From an uncultured Ruminococcus sp. (lineage in GTDB: Bacteria; Bacillota; Clostridia; Oscillospirales; Acutalibacteraceae): DNA of 5,901 nt. A program made the position numbers and the translations under genes. The notes beneath the pieces were generated by a model that searched no databases, had not been told where the DNA came from, and saw only the letters and a program-made list of their open reading frames with translations. Of the stretch, positions 5,836-5,901 are shown piece after piece (position 1 is the stretch's first letter; every line of letters begins with the position of its first letter). The DNA is taken from positions 1 through 5,901 of the forward strand of contig CADBRK010000275.1 of NCBI GenBank assembly GCA_902797065.1. Reading direction: 5' to 3'.

Positions 5836-5863
5836 ATTATACATTTATCCTGTGATTTGTCAA
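5836..5863 (-). promoter_or_regulatory. Sigma-A type promoter of hrcA-grpE-dnaK
   Basis: On the minus strand a perfect TTGACA (5858-5863) is followed after 16 nt by a perfect TATAAT (5836-5841). An AT-rich tract upstream (5864-5901) could act as an UP element. The predicted start, near 5829, is just before the CIRCE. A consensus housekeeping promoter held down by a repressor is the class I heat-shock design. Confidence 0.92.
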
Positions 5864-5901
5864 GGGATTTATTCAAAAAATGTTTATTAAAATTTTATGA
5901 A

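Overview
The window holds the heat-shock chaperone cluster of a Gram-positive anaerobe, all on the minus strand, read from the right edge leftwards: hrcA, grpE, dnaK, a 526-nt intergenic stretch, dnaJ, then luxS. The DnaK lacks the roughly 24-residue nucleotide-binding-domain segment found in proteobacterial DnaK, which is a Firmicutes-type trait. HrcA/CIRCE control, AGGAGG-type ribosome binding sites and moderate G+C fit a clostridial, perhaps Ruminococcus-like gut or rumen bacterium. The genus is a guess; the phylum-level call is firmer.

Right edge (5779-5901): a near-consensus housekeeping promoter (TTGACA, 16 nt, TATAAT) is followed at once by a perfect CIRCE operator and a strong Shine-Dalgarno site. 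HrcA therefore very probably represses its own operon. hrcA (4756-5778), grpE (4151-4738) and dnaK (2246-4096) follow with gaps of 17 and 54 nt, the usual single-transcript arrangement.

Middle (1720-2245): no gene is visible here. Instead there are three separate palindromic units: a cluster of competing hairpins just after dnaK, a 111-bp element with imperfect terminal inverted repeats that looks like a miniature mobile or palindromic repeat, and a 20-bp inverted repeat close upstream of a possible dnaJ promoter. No CIRCE is present in this gap, so dnaJ may be controlled separately from hrcA-grpE-dnaK.

Left part (27-1719): dnaJ starts with TTG behind a strong ribosome binding site. luxS follows after only 25 nt with its own ribosome binding site, which suggests co-transcription of the AI-2 synthase / activated-methyl-cycle enzyme with the co-chaperone. 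The coding content is ordinary. The unusual points are the luxS placement and the palindrome-rich dnaK-dnaJ gap.
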